Positions 10,027 through 18,656 of a stretch of 64,000 bases of DNA are shown one piece after another. The stretch spans positions 1 to 64,000 of the forward strand of contig CAZYVT010000001.1 in assembly GCA_964651335.1 (NCBI GenBank), read 5' to 3'. The DNA comes from 2-02-FULL-66-14 sp964651335 (GTDB lineage Bacteria > Pseudomonadota > Gammaproteobacteria > Burkholderiales > SG8-39). Made by a program: the position numbers and the translations under genes. Under the pieces are notes generated by a model. The model was not told the DNA's origin, ran no database searches, and worked only from the letters and a program-made list of their open reading frames with translations. How positions within the stretch are numbered: the first letter of the stretch is position 1; each line of letters opens with the position of its first letter.

Positions 10027-11574
10027 CTAGAAACTGCCGTTTTTCTTCCAGTCCGCGATTGCGGCCTTGAGCGCCTTCTCGTCCTCTCCGGAAAGGTCCT
10101 TCCTGTCCTCCATCCGGCCGATCAGGTCGGCGTACTTGTCCTTGACGTAGTCGCGCATCGAGCGCTCCGCGGCGAGCGCCTTCTTGACATCGATGTCGTC
10201 GAAGAAGCCGTTATTCACGGCAAACAGCGTGAGCGCCATCTCCCACACCTGCAGCGGATGGTACTGTGCCTGTTTCATGAGTTCGGTCACCATGCGACCG
10301 CGCTCCAGCTGCTTGCGGGTCGCCTCATCGAGGTCGGAGGCGAATTGCGCGAATGCCGCGAGTTCCCGGTACTGCGCGAGGGCAAGGCGCACGCCGCCGC
10401 CGGTGTCGCGTCGCTTCATCACCTTGGTCTGCGCCGCACCGCCAACGCGCGATACCGAGATGCCGGCGTTGATCGCCGGCCGGATGCCGGCGTTGAACAG
10501 GTCAGTTTCCAGGAAAATCTGCCCGTCGGTAATCGAAATCACGTTGGTCGGCACGAATGCAGTCACGTCGCCCGCTTGCGTCTCGATGATCGGCAACGCG
10601 GTGAGCGATCCGGTCTTTCCCCTCACCGCACCCTTGGTAAAGCGCTCCACATATTCCTCGTTGACGCGCGCCGCGCGCTCGAGCAGGCGTGAATGCAGGT
10701 AGAACACATCTCCGGGATAGGCCTCGCGTCCCGGCGGGCGGCGCAGCAGCAGCGAGACCTGGCGGTACGCCCAGGCCTGCTTCGTGAGATCGTCATAGAT
10801 GATCAGTGCATCCTGCCCGCGGTCACGGAAGTATTCGCCCATCGTGCAGCCCGCGTAGGGCGCGATGTATTGCATCGCCGCCGACTCGGAGGCCGAGGCC
10901 GCCACCACGATGGTATAGCTCATCGCACCGTGCTCCTCGAGCTTGCGCACCACGTTGGCGATGGTCGAAGCCTTCTGCCCGATCGCGACGTACACGCAGA
11001 ACAGGTCCTTGCCCTTCTGGTTGATGATCGTATCGACCGCAACCGCGGTCTTGCCGGTCTGGCGGTCGCCGATGATCAACTCCCGCTGGCCGCGGCCGAT
11101 CGGCACCATGGAGTCGATCGCCTTGAGGCCGGTCTGCACCGGCTGCGATACCGATTTCCTCCAGATCACGCCCGGAGCGACTTTCTCGATCACGTCGGTT
11201 TCCTTGGCGTGGATTGGACCCTTGCCGTCGATCGGCGCGCCCAGCGAGTTGACCACGCGCCCGAGCAGCTCGGGGCCGACCGGTACGGCAAGAATGCGGC
11301 CGGTGCATTTGACCGTGTCGCCCTCGGTGATGTGCTCGTACTCGCCCAGAATCACCGCGCCGACCGAGTCGCGTTCGAGGTTGAGAGCCAGGCCAAAGGT
11401 ATTCTTCGGGAACTCGAGCATCTCGCCCTGCATGACATCCGAGAGGCCATGAACGCGGCAGATGCCGTCGGTGACCGAGACGACCGAACCCTGCGTGCGC
11501 ATCTGCGCGCCGGCATCGAGATTCTGGATGCGGCTCTTGATCAGTTCCGATATTTCGGACGGATTGAGTTGCAT
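10027..11574 (-). CDS. atpA: ATP synthase F1 subunit alpha
   Basis: The 515-residue alpha subunit forms the non-catalytic nucleotide sites of the F1 hexamer. The P-loop GDRQTGKT is at 169-176. The arginine finger region GISVSRVGGAAQTK is intact, as are SLLLRRPPGREAYPGDVFYLHSRLLERA (the usual alpha loop) and the N-terminal SEISELIKSRI. Length is normal for the family (about 513). It lies 18 bases after atpH, in the usual operon order. Confidence 0.97.
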   Translation of the reverse strand: MQLNPSEISELIKSRIQNLDAGAQMRTQGSVVSVTDGICRVHGLSDVMQGEMLEFPKNTFGLALNLERDSVGAVILGEYEHITEGDTVKCTGRILAVPVGPELLGRVVNSLGAPIDGKGPIHAKETDVIEKVAPGVIWRKSVSQPVQTGLKAIDSMVPIGRGQRELIIGDRQTGKTAVAVDTIINQKGKDLFCVYVAIGQKASTIANVVRKLEEHGAMSYTIVVAASASESAAMQYIAPYAGCTMGEYFRDRGQDALIIYDDLTKQAWAYRQVSLLLRRPPGREAYPGDVFYLHSRLLERAARVNEEYVERFTKGAVRGKTGSLTALPIIETQAGDVTAFVPTNVISITDGQIFLETDLFNAGIRPAINAGISVSRVGGAAQTKVMKRRDTGGGVRLALAQYRELAAFAQFASDLDEATRKQLERGRMVTELMKQAQYHPLQVWEMALTLFAVNNGFFDDIDVKKALAAERSMRDYVKDKYADLIGRMEDRKDLSGEDEKALKAAIADWKKNGSF

Positions 11575-11592
11575 GACTGCTCCTGGATTGAC

Positions 11593-12129
11593 CTAAGCTT
11601 TGAGCGCGCTCTCGAGTGCGCCGAGTTGTGCGCGCACCGAACCGTCGATGACCTTGTCGCCGAGCACGACCTTGACTCCGCCAATCAGCGATGGGTCGAT
11701 GCTGATCCTCGCCTTGACCTGGCGCCCTGTTTTGCGCTCGAGCCGCGCGACCAGGTCCGCGAACTGTTCCTGATCCAGTTCGAACGCGCTATAGATTTCG
11801 GCTTCGACCACGCCCTCGCGCTCGTTCTTGAGCGCTTCGTACTGGGCGCGGATCTCGGCAAGCACATCCAGCCGCCGGTTCTCCGCCAGCACCCGCACGA
11901 AGTTCTCCGCCTCGCCGGAGAGCTGTCCCGCGAGAATGGAGATGAACAGGCCCGCCACCTTCGCGGCCTGGAGATTCGGATCGCCCATCGCCGCGCGCAC
12001 GCGCTCATCGGCGGCCACGGCCGACAGGTTGGCGAGCACCGCGGACCACTCGGCGAGCCTGCTCTGCCCGTCGGCCAGGCGGAAGGCAGCTTCGGCGTAG
12101 GGTCGCGCAATGGTGTTCGATTCAGCCAT
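11593..12129 (-). CDS. atpH: ATP synthase F1 subunit delta
   Basis: The 178-residue delta subunit links the F1 head to the peripheral stalk of b subunits. It begins with the family's TIARPYAEAAFRLA helix, followed by an Ala/Leu-rich N-terminal helical bundle, and ends with IDPSLIGGVKVVLGDKVIDGSV, the conserved C-terminal OSCP signature. Length is normal. The gap of 105 bases to atpF is longer than usual in this operon and holds a short direct repeat (see the repeat feature). Confidence 0.95.
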   Translation of the reverse strand: MAESNTIARPYAEAAFRLADGQSRLAEWSAVLANLSAVAADERVRAAMGDPNLQAAKVAGLFISILAGQLSGEAENFVRVLAENRRLDVLAEIRAQYEALKNEREGVVEAEIYSAFELDQEQFADLVARLERKTGRQVKARISIDPSLIGGVKVVLGDKVIDGSVRAQLGALESALKA

Positions 12130-12195
12130 GATTTAGTGCGTTACAGCCCTTTCCGAAGTCGCGCGGTGCGGCGCAGGCGGTTTCTGCGGCGCAGC

Positions 12196-12236
12196 GCATT
12201 GTGGTTCTTCTCTCGCTGCAACGCATCGTGGTTCTT
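12196..12236. repeat. short direct repeat in the atpF-atpH gap
   Basis: Two copies of a 14-base unit, GCATYGTGGTTCTT, begin at 12196 and 12223 with a 27-base period, differing at one position (T/C). The second copy includes the atpF stop codon. The gap between atpF and atpH (12130-12234) is unusually long for an atp operon, so the repeat may mark a local duplication. No gene or clear hairpin was recognised in the gap. Confidence 0.6.
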
Positions 12237-12705
12237 ATAGTTGGCGCTTGATGCCATCCAGCAGGTCCGCGTGCGCCCTGGCGTCGACCTCGCGGCGCAG
12301 GATCTTTTCAGCGCCCGCGACGGCGAGCGCTGCGACCTGCTCGCGCAACTGCTCGCGGGCGCGCTGCACTTCCTGCTCGATCTCTGCCTTCGCGGCTGCT
12401 TTTTCTCTCTCGCCCTCGTCCTTGGCCGTGGACTTCGCCTCGTCGACCATCTGCGCTGCGCGCTTTTCGGCCTGCGCGACGACCTCGGCGGCGCGCTCGC
12501 GCGCCGCCCGGATGGCATCCTCGGCCTGGCGCGTCGACACTTCGAGCGACTTTTTGCCCTGTTCCCCGGCTGCGAGCCCGTCGGCGATGGTTTTCTGCCG
12601 CGTCTCGATCGCGCGCAACATATAGGGCCAGATGACCTTGACCGTGAACCAGATGAAAAGCGCGAACGTCGCGGCCTGCGCAAAAAGCGTCAGGTTGATG
12701 TTCAT
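12235..12705 (-). CDS. atpF: ATP synthase Fo subunit b
   Basis: The 156-residue b subunit forms the peripheral stator stalk. One N-terminal membrane helix (about residues 5-27, NLTLFAQAATFALFIWFTVK) is followed by the conserved WPYMLRAIETRQKTIADGL and a long highly charged Ala/Glu/Arg coiled coil to the end. Length equals the E. coli protein (156). It follows atpE by 25 bases. No second b or b' gene is present, as is normal for betaproteobacteria. Confidence 0.96.
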   Translation of the reverse strand: MNINLTLFAQAATFALFIWFTVKVIWPYMLRAIETRQKTIADGLAAGEQGKKSLEVSTRQAEDAIRAARERAAEVVAQAEKRAAQMVDEAKSTAKDEGEREKAAAKAEIEQEVQRAREQLREQVAALAVAGAEKILRREVDARAHADLLDGIKRQL

Positions 12706-12730
12706 GCTGTCCCCTTCGGGGAAAAAGCGG

Positions 12731-13003
12731 CTAGCGGACGACCGCGAGGAGGGGATTGGCGAAGGCGAACATCATCGCCAGCCCCACACCGATGATGAAC
12801 GAGGCGTCGATCAGTCCAAGCAGCAGGAACACCTTCGCCTGCAGCGAGTTGGTGAGCTCGGGCTGGCGTGCGGCAGCCTCCAGGAAGCGGCTGCACATGA
12901 TGCCCACGCCGATGCACGCGCCGGCGGCGCCGAGGCCGATCATGAGGCCGATACCGATCCCGGTGTAGGCCTGGATCATCGCCAGATATTGCAGTTTCTC
13001 CAT
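12731..13003 (-). CDS. atpE: ATP synthase Fo subunit c
   Basis: The 90-residue proteolipid forms the rotating c-ring. It has two hydrophobic helices, one at about 12-38 with the glycine-rich GIGIGLMIGLGAAGACIGVG and one at about 56-82. The polar loop SRFLEAAARQPE lies between them. The ion-carrying carboxylate is Asp66 in LIDASFI, so a proton-type ring is likely; I see no clear sodium-site signature. The start at 13003 was chosen because a longer in-frame reading upstream belongs to the shadow of atpB. Confidence 0.96.
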   Translation of the reverse strand: MEKLQYLAMIQAYTGIGIGLMIGLGAAGACIGVGIMCSRFLEAAARQPELTNSLQAKVFLLLGLIDASFIIGVGLAMMFAFANPLLAVVR

Positions 13004-13044
13004 GTTATTTCCTTTCGTGAGCGGAACGGGTCGGATTGAGGGGC

Positions 13045-13869
13045 CTAGTGGCGCTCGTGCGCGAGCGCGATGTATACCACGGTGAGCATCATGAAGATGA
13101 ACGCCTGCAACAGGACGATCAGGATGTGGAAGATCGCCCAGGCCACGCCGAGGATGGTGCCGAAGATCGTGCCGGCGAGGCCGGTCGCCGCCCACAGCCA
13201 CAGCAGGAGGAAGATGATCTCGCCGGCGTACATGTTGCCGAACAGCCGCAGCGAGTGCGAAAGCGGCTTGGACACGTACTCGATGAAGTTGAAGAGCAGG
13301 TTGAAGAACACCAACAAAGGCGAGAGCGCCAGCGGCCTGACGCCGAACGGTGCGCAGGCGAGCTCGTGCAGCCAGCCGCCGATGCCCTTCACCGCGATGT
13401 TGAAGTAGATCATGAGCAGCCAGACCGAAAGCGCGAGCGCGAACGTGGTGTTCACGTCGGCGGTCGGCACGAGGCGGAATTCGTGCAGCCCGACCGCTCC
13501 AAGAATTCCCGCCATGATGTCGACGGGCAGGAAATCCATGGCGTTCATCAGCACGACCCAAACAAATACGGTGAGGGCGGCAGGCGCCACAAACTTGTTG
13601 CGGTCGCCATGATGGAAGATGCCCTTGACCTGTTCATCGACAAACTCGATCAGCAGTTCGACGAACGCCTGGCGCCTGCCGGGCACGCCGGAGGTGGCGC
13701 CGCGCACTACCCACCACAGGAACCCCAAGCCGACGATGCCGAGAATTACCGCCGTGATGACGGAATCGAGGTGCAGCGTCCAGAAGCCGCCTTCTCCGAC
13801 CGGCTTGGAGAAGAAAGTCAGGTGATGGCCGATATAGTCGGTGGGGTTGAGCTCTTTGCCTGCGGCCAT
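13045..13869 (-). CDS. atpB: ATP synthase Fo subunit a
   Basis: The 274-residue a subunit holds the proton half-channels next to the c-ring. Several membrane helices are visible. The essential arginine lies in the helix with SLRLFGNMYAGEIIFLLL (the family's RLFGNM motif), and the last helix is LQAFIFMMLTVVYIALAHE. The N-terminus MAAGKELNPTDYIGHHLT matches family starts, so I chose the ATG at 13869, four bases after the atpI stop. Alternatives in frame are the ATG at 13890 and the GTG at 13899, both overlapping atpI. Confidence 0.94.
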   Translation of the reverse strand: MAAGKELNPTDYIGHHLTFFSKPVGEGGFWTLHLDSVITAVILGIVGLGFLWWVVRGATSGVPGRRQAFVELLIEFVDEQVKGIFHHGDRNKFVAPAALTVFVWVVLMNAMDFLPVDIMAGILGAVGLHEFRLVPTADVNTTFALALSVWLLMIYFNIAVKGIGGWLHELACAPFGVRPLALSPLLVFFNLLFNFIEYVSKPLSHSLRLFGNMYAGEIIFLLLWLWAATGLAGTIFGTILGVAWAIFHILIVLLQAFIFMMLTVVYIALAHERH

Positions 13870-13873
13870 CGGG

Positions 13874-14260
13874 TCAACGCTCGTCGTCATCGCGCACAAA
13901 GAACGCCATTGCGAAAACCAGGACCGTCACCAAAAACGATCCGAGAAAGGCGAGCATGACGACGTCGCCATACGTCGCCAGCACGAGCCACAGCAGGATT
14001 ACGATGAGGCCGATCTTGACGCCTTCGGCCGTCAGCGCGCCGATCAGGACCTCCCCTGCGGACTGCGTCTTCCCCTTCGATGCCACGATCGCGGACACCC
14101 AACCAGCGCAAAAGCTGACCGCGCCGCCAAGCGCCGCGGAGAGCGCGCCGTGACCGCCGGCCACGACTCCCGCGGCGAGCGTCAGGGCAGCGGTGGCGAT
14201 GAGTTGCCACCGCAATACCGTGCGGATCGGCTTGCCCAGGAGGCGAGGACTGGCGTTCAT
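13874..14260 (-). CDS. atpI: ATP synthase assembly protein I
   Basis: A 128-residue membrane protein that leads the atp operon. AtpI-type proteins assist c-ring assembly or Mg uptake. Four hydrophobic segments are visible, including LRWQLIATAALTLAAGVVAG, the second around ALGGAVSFCAGWVSAIVA and the last FLGSFLVTVLVFAMAFFV. The ATG at 14260 was chosen because it lies 20 bases after a strong promoter; a longer in-frame reading overlaps parB. The tail RDDDER is charged and cytoplasmic. Confidence 0.88.
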   Translation of the reverse strand: MNASPRLLGKPIRTVLRWQLIATAALTLAAGVVAGGHGALSAALGGAVSFCAGWVSAIVASKGKTQSAGEVLIGALTAEGVKIGLIVILLWLVLATYGDVVMLAFLGSFLVTVLVFAMAFFVRDDDER

Positions 14261-14287
14261 GTGCCCCCCATCCCGCAAAGCGCGGAA

Positions 14288-14317
14288 AGTATATTCGGTT
14301 GGAGCACGGGGGGTCAA
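14288..14317 (-). promoter_or_regulatory. sigma70-type promoter of the atp operon
   Basis: Read on the minus strand, TTGACC (14312-14317) is followed by an 18-base spacer and TATACT (14288-14293). Both boxes match the housekeeping consensus at five of six positions. Transcription should start near 14281, about 20 bases before the atpI ATG. The promoter lies in the parB-atpI gap, so the atp operon can be expressed independently of mnmG-rsmG-parAB. Confidence 0.75.
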
Positions 14318-14349
14318 CGCGTTGCACCGCAAAATTCGGTACCTTGGGT

Positions 14350-15189
14350 TCAGCGCAGTCTCTTGAGCAACTGGTCCAGATGATCGAGTCCTGAGTAGTG
14401 CACCACGATCTTGCCACTGCCCCTTCTTCCCGCGCGAATCTCGACCGTCGTGCCAAGGTGTTCCGACACCTCTTGCTCCAGGCGAACCAGATCGCGATCG
14501 GCTCTTGTTTTCTTGCGCGCGCCTGCGCCGCGCGCGAGCCGCGCCACCAGCGCCTCGACCGTACGGACCGACAGGCCCCGCGCCGCCACCCGATTTGCAA
14601 TTTCGCACTGGCGCGCGCCGTCCAACGCAAGCAGCGCTCGCGCGTGTCCCATCTCAAGCGTTCCATCGGCGAGCATCTGCTGCACCGGCTTGGCAAGCCT
14701 GAGCAGCCGCAGGAGGTTGGTCGTCGCGCTGCGCGAGCGGCCGATCGCTTCCGCCACCTGCTCGTGCGTCATCCGGAACTCGTCCACCAGGCGCTGCAAG
14801 CCGTTCGCCTCCTCGATCGGGTTCAGGTTCTCGCGTTGAATGTTTTCGATCAGCGACATCGCGAGCGCGGTCTCGTCCGGCACCTCGCGCACCAATGCGG
14901 GTATCTCCGCAAGCCCGGCGAGCTGCGCAGCGCGCCAGCGGCGCTCGCCGGCGATCAGTTCATAGCGATCGGGCTCGAGCGGGCGCACCAAAACCGGTTG
15001 CATCAATCCTTGCGCGCGGATTGAGGCTGCGAGCTCGGCGAGCGCGGTTTCGTCCATCCTCGTGCGCGGCTGGTATCGGCCGGGGCGAATCGCGCCCACG
15101 GGCAGCGTCGCCAGGGCGTCCGCGTGCGCGCTTTCTTCGTCCCCCAACAACGCGTCCAGGCCGCGCCCCAAGCCCTTCGACTTGCTCAT
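14350..15189 (-). CDS. parB: chromosome partitioning protein ParB
   Basis: A 279-residue parS-binding CTP-dependent clamp protein. The N-terminal KGLGRGLDALLG is the ParA-contact motif. The CTP-binding ParB/Srx domain includes QPRT and GERRWRAAQLAG, and the box LIENIQRENLNPIEEA follows. The helix-turn-helix (about 145-170) with IGRSRSATTNLLRLL recognises parS. The C-terminal dimerisation domain ends with HYSGLDHLDQLLKRL. Its ATG overlaps the parA stop (ATGA). Two parS sites lie 3.3 kb upstream, next to mnmG. Confidence 0.96.
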   Translation of the reverse strand: MSKSKGLGRGLDALLGDEESAHADALATLPVGAIRPGRYQPRTRMDETALAELAASIRAQGLMQPVLVRPLEPDRYELIAGERRWRAAQLAGLAEIPALVREVPDETALAMSLIENIQRENLNPIEEANGLQRLVDEFRMTHEQVAEAIGRSRSATTNLLRLLRLAKPVQQMLADGTLEMGHARALLALDGARQCEIANRVAARGLSVRTVEALVARLARGAGARKKTRADRDLVRLEQEVSEHLGTTVEIRAGRRGSGKIVVHYSGLDHLDQLLKRLR

Positions 15190-15956
15190 CCGTTCGCTCC
15201 TCGTGCCAGCAGTTCTTCGGCAAGCTCGAGGTACGCCTGCGCACCCTTCGAACTCCGGTCCCAGACTACCGCCGGAGTCCCGTAGCTCGGTGCTTCAGCC
15301 AGGCGCACGTTTCGCGGCACCAGTGAGCGGTAAACCTTGTCGCCAAAGTGTGACTCGAGCTGTTGCGAGACCTGCAGCGAAAGCGTATTGCGCGGGTCGT
15401 ACATTGTTCGCAGCAATCCAGCAATCTCGAGCGTAGGGTTTAAGTGAGCGCGTACTCTCTTAATTGTGCCGACGAGGTCGGACAGCCCCTCGAGCGCGTA
15501 GTACTCGCACTGCACGGGGATCAGCACCGCCTGCGCCGCTACCAAGCCGTTTACAGTCAGCAGCGACAGCGACGGTGGGCAGTCGATCAGCACGAACTCG
15601 TACTCCATCTGCACTCTCGCAAGCGCGTCGCGCAGCCGTCCTTCGCGATTAGCCAATGCGACAAGCTCGACCTCGGCGCCGGCAAGCTCGCGATTCGATG
15701 GGACGAGGTCGAATTGGCCGGTCTGCGAGCGGGAGCGGATGTTGCCGATGTCACCAAGACCGAGCAGCACGTGGTACACGGTGCGCGCGAGCGTGCGCTT
15801 GTCGATGCCGCTTCCCGTGGTCGCATTGCCCTGCGGATCCAGATCGACGAGCAGGACGCGTTGTCCGGCCAATGCCAGGCCGGCGGCGAGATTGACGCTG
15901 GTGGTCGTCTTCCCGACGCCGCCTTTCTGATTTACGACTGCAAGCACGCGCGCCAT
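15186..15956 (-). CDS. parA: chromosome partitioning ATPase ParA (Soj)
   Basis: A 256-residue deviant Walker ATPase that moves ParB-parS complexes on the nucleoid. The Walker A motif KGGVGKTTT is at 11-19 and includes the signature Lys11. DLDPQGNATTG is the A' box and LIDCPPS the Walker B. Length is typical of chromosomal ParA. The ATG at 15956 (MARVLAVVNQ) was chosen, two bases after the rsmG stop; a longer reading has no support. It overlaps parB by four bases. Confidence 0.96.
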   Translation of the reverse strand: MARVLAVVNQKGGVGKTTTSVNLAAGLALAGQRVLLVDLDPQGNATTGSGIDKRTLARTVYHVLLGLGDIGNIRSRSQTGQFDLVPSNRELAGAEVELVALANREGRLRDALARVQMEYEFVLIDCPPSLSLLTVNGLVAAQAVLIPVQCEYYALEGLSDLVGTIKRVRAHLNPTLEIAGLLRTMYDPRNTLSLQVSQQLESHFGDKVYRSLVPRNVRLAEAPSYGTPAVVWDRSSKGAQAYLELAEELLARGANG

Positions 15957-15958
15957 GT

Positions 15959-16585
15959 TCAGACCGTGACCCGGCACAGAATCAGATGGCGCTCGGCTTC
16001 TACCATCGGCACGCGCAGCTTGCGCACGTCGCTGCAGTCGCACCCGTGCGGCAGATTCGCCAGCTCCTCATCGGGATGGACGCCCTTCATCGCCGCCAGC
16101 ACGCCGTCGGGCAGCGCAAGATGCCGGCACGCGGCGATGAATTCGGCGAGCTCGGCAAAGCCGCGCGAGATCACGACCGCGAATCGTTCAAGCGGCCGCC
16201 AGCTCTCGGCGCGCCCGTGATGCACTTCGGCATTCGCGATTCCCAGCTCGATCACCGCCTGCCGCAGGAACGCGCTCTTCTTGTGGCTGGCGTCGTTCAG
16301 CGCCACGCGTCGTTCCGGCTCCGCAATCGCAATCGGGATCCCCGGCAGGCCGGCGCCCGAGCCGACATCCGCCAGCGCTCCTCTCGGAATCTCATGCAGC
16401 ACTGCAAGCGAATCGAGCAGGTGAAGACTCACCATCTGCAGCGGATCGCGAATCGCGGTGAGGTTGTAGGTGCGGTTCCATTTCGCAAGCAGCTCGAGGT
16501 ACGCAAGGAGTTTTTCCTGCGCATCGGAAGGCAGCGCGAGCGCGAGTTCGCGCAGCCCGTGCCTGAGCGCTGCAGGCGGCGTCAT
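15959..16585 (-). CDS. rsmG: 16S rRNA (guanine527-N7)-methyltransferase
   Basis: A 208-residue SAM-dependent methyltransferase that modifies G527 of 16S rRNA. Family motifs are KWNRTYNLTAIRDP, the SAM-binding DVGSGAGLPGIPIAIAEP, and NDASHKKSAFLRQ. VISRGFAELAEF holds the conserved Arg-Gly of motif IV. Length matches RsmG (207 in E. coli). Its ATG overlaps the mnmG stop (ATGA), giving the classical mnmG-rsmG-parA-parB order. Confidence 0.95.
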   Translation of the reverse strand: MTPPAALRHGLRELALALPSDAQEKLLAYLELLAKWNRTYNLTAIRDPLQMVSLHLLDSLAVLHEIPRGALADVGSGAGLPGIPIAIAEPERRVALNDASHKKSAFLRQAVIELGIANAEVHHGRAESWRPLERFAVVISRGFAELAEFIAACRHLALPDGVLAAMKGVHPDEELANLPHGCDCSDVRKLRVPMVEAERHLILCRVTV

Positions 16586-18477
16586 GCGTGCTTGTTGCTC
16601 TGCGGGCGACAGTGCTTCTTCAAATGCACCAGCAGCAGTGAGATCGCGGCAGGGGTCACACCTGAAATCCGCGCCGCCTGGCCGATGGTCTCGGGCTCGT
16701 GGCGGCCAAGGATCTGTTGCGCCTCTGTGGAAAGCCCGCGCACCGTGCGGTAATCAAGTTGCGGAGGAAGTGCTACGGAGTCCTGCGCCTGGCGTCGCGC
16801 AACTTCCTCACGCTGGCGATCAATGTACCCTTGGTACTTGGCCTGAATTTCCACTTGTTGGCCTACTGAAGGATCCTCAACCCCCTCGCCAGCCAAGCAG
16901 GATTCTATAAGTGAGTAATAACTTACTTCTGGTCTGCGCAAAAGATCTAAAAGTGAGTGCTCACGGTCTATCGGGTGCCCAAGAAGGCCGCGTGCATTCT
17001 CGTTCTGAAGGGTCGCTGGATTCACCCAAATGGACTGCAGACGCTCCTGCTCGCGCGCAATCGCATCGCGCCTGCGGCAAAAAACATCCCATCGTGTGTC
17101 ATCCACAAGCCCGAGCCTGCGGCCCGTTTCGGTCAGGCGCAGATCTGCATTGTCCTCGCGCAGTACCAACCGATACTCGGCGCGGCTGGTAAACATGCGG
17201 TATGGCTCGGACACACCACGCGTCACAAGATCGTCCACCAGCACGCCGAGGTAGGCCTCGTCGCGGCGCGGGCACCACGCCGCCTCGCCCTTCGCTTGCA
17301 GAGCAGCGTTGGCACCGGCGAGGAGTCCCTGTGCCGCCGCCTCCTCATAGCCGGTGGTGCCGTTGATCTGTCCGGCGAAAAACAGTCCTGGAATCGACTT
17401 CGTCTCAAGGGACGACTTGAGCGAACGCGGGTCGAAGTAGTCATACTCGATCGCGTAACCGGGACGCAGGATGTGAGCGTTTTCAAGGCCGCGGATCGAC
17501 CGCACCAGATTCAGCTGTACGTCAAACGGCAGGCTGGTCGAGATTCCGTTGGGGTAGATCTCGCTGGTGCTCAAGCCCTCGGGCTCAAGGAAAATCTGGT
17601 GGCTCGACTTTCCGGCGAAGCGGTGGATCTTGTCTTCGATCGACGGGCAATAGCGCGGCCCGACGCCCTTGATCACCCCGGTAAACATCGGCGAGCGGTC
17701 GAGCCCGGCACGGATGATCTCGTGAGTGTGGGCGTTGGTATGGGTGACCCAGCAAGGACGCTGCGCCGGATGCATGTCGCGGCGGCCGAGAAACGAAAAA
17801 ACCGGCTCGGGAAAGTCACCGGGCTGTTCTGCCATGACCGAGAAATCGATCGTCTTACCATCCAGGCGTGGCGGGGTTCCGGTCTTGAGCCGGCCGGCCG
17901 GAAGTGCAAGCTCCCGCAGGCGGTCCGCCAGTGTGACCGACGCCGGATCTCCCGCTCGACCCGCCTGATAGCGTTCCAGTCCTACGTGCACCAGACCACC
18001 GAGGAAGGTGCCTGTGGTGAGCACCACGGTGCGACCATGGAATCGGATTCCGAGCTGGGTGACGACGCCGGTGGCGCGGCCGCCCTCTAGCAGGATGTCG
18101 TCGGCCGCCTGTTGAAAAACGACCAGGTTCGGCTGATTCTCGAGGCGCGTGCGAATCGCCTTTTTGTACAGCAGCCGGTCCGCCTGGGCCCGCGTGGCAC
18201 GCACGGCCGGACCCTTGGAGGAGTTGAGGGTCCGGAACTGGATTCCTGCCTCATCGGTTGCGAGCGCCATCGCCCCGCCCAAGGCATCGATCTCCTTGAC
18301 CAGATGCCCCTTGCCGATGCCGCCGATCGATGGGTTGCACGACATCTGACCGAGCGTTTCGATACTGTGCGTGAGTAGCAGGGTGCGGCAGCCCTTGCGC
18401 GCCGCCGCTAGCGCTGCCTCGGTGCCGGCGTGGCCGCCACCTACCACGATCACGTCGAAGTTACTCGGAAATCGCAT
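16582..18477 (-). CDS. mnmG: tRNA uridine-5-carboxymethylaminomethyl modification enzyme MnmG (GidA)
   Basis: A 631-residue FAD protein that, with MnmE, installs the cmnm5 group on wobble uridine 34 of several tRNAs. The FAD motif GGGHAGTEAALAAARKG is near the N-terminus. The signatures CNPSIGGIGKGHLVKEIDALGG, GTPPRLDGKTIDF and QINGTTGYEEAAAQGL are present. The C-terminal domain includes FTSRAEYRL. I chose the ATG at 18477 (length close to E. coli, 629); the ATG at 18507 is possible. Its partner mnmE is also in this window (23629-24984). Confidence 0.95.
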   Translation of the reverse strand: MRFPSNFDVIVVGGGHAGTEAALAAARKGCRTLLLTHSIETLGQMSCNPSIGGIGKGHLVKEIDALGGAMALATDEAGIQFRTLNSSKGPAVRATRAQADRLLYKKAIRTRLENQPNLVVFQQAADDILLEGGRATGVVTQLGIRFHGRTVVLTTGTFLGGLVHVGLERYQAGRAGDPASVTLADRLRELALPAGRLKTGTPPRLDGKTIDFSVMAEQPGDFPEPVFSFLGRRDMHPAQRPCWVTHTNAHTHEIIRAGLDRSPMFTGVIKGVGPRYCPSIEDKIHRFAGKSSHQIFLEPEGLSTSEIYPNGISTSLPFDVQLNLVRSIRGLENAHILRPGYAIEYDYFDPRSLKSSLETKSIPGLFFAGQINGTTGYEEAAAQGLLAGANAALQAKGEAAWCPRRDEAYLGVLVDDLVTRGVSEPYRMFTSRAEYRLVLREDNADLRLTETGRRLGLVDDTRWDVFCRRRDAIAREQERLQSIWVNPATLQNENARGLLGHPIDREHSLLDLLRRPEVSYYSLIESCLAGEGVEDPSVGQQVEIQAKYQGYIDRQREEVARRQAQDSVALPPQLDYRTVRGLSTEAQQILGRHEPETIGQAARISGVTPAAISLLLVHLKKHCRPQSNKHA

Positions 18478-18514
18478 TGCGTACGGACTTTCGGGGAGCG
18501 CAATCATACGCGAT

Positions 18515-18530
18515 GGTTCCACGTGAAACT
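18515..18530 (+). promoter_or_regulatory. parS centromere site 1
   Basis: GGTTCCACGTGAAACT matches the bacterial parS consensus (TGTTNCACGTGNAACA) over the 14-base core, with only the two end bases differing. The CACGTG centre is intact. It lies just upstream of mnmG, 3.3 kb from parB. With site 2 it forms a 16-bp perfect inverted pair. Confidence 0.9.
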
Positions 18531-18552
18531 AGGCGCGCCGCTCGGAGATCGA

Positions 18553-18568
18553 TGTTTCACGTGGAACC
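18553..18568 (+). promoter_or_regulatory. parS centromere site 2
   Basis: TGTTTCACGTGGAACC is a parS site in the opposite orientation to site 1; 15 of 16 bases fit the consensus. It lies in the mnmG-MFS intergenic region. Site centres are about 38 bases apart. Confidence 0.9.
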
Positions 18569-18656
18569 AATGGCAGAGACGCTGATGTTGCACTGCAGCA
18601 ATACAGCGCCGAGACCAAACCCGCGTGAGACAATCGCGCCCCTTTGCGCCCGCCCG

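Noticed and set aside
12731..13561. Long open frame including atpE
   Set aside because: Upstream part is out of frame in atpB; the atpE family start is 13003.
18477..18656. N-terminal extension of the MFS transporter
   Set aside because: The extension reads across both parS sites and has no signal peptide or membrane segment; the ATG at 18657 is normal.
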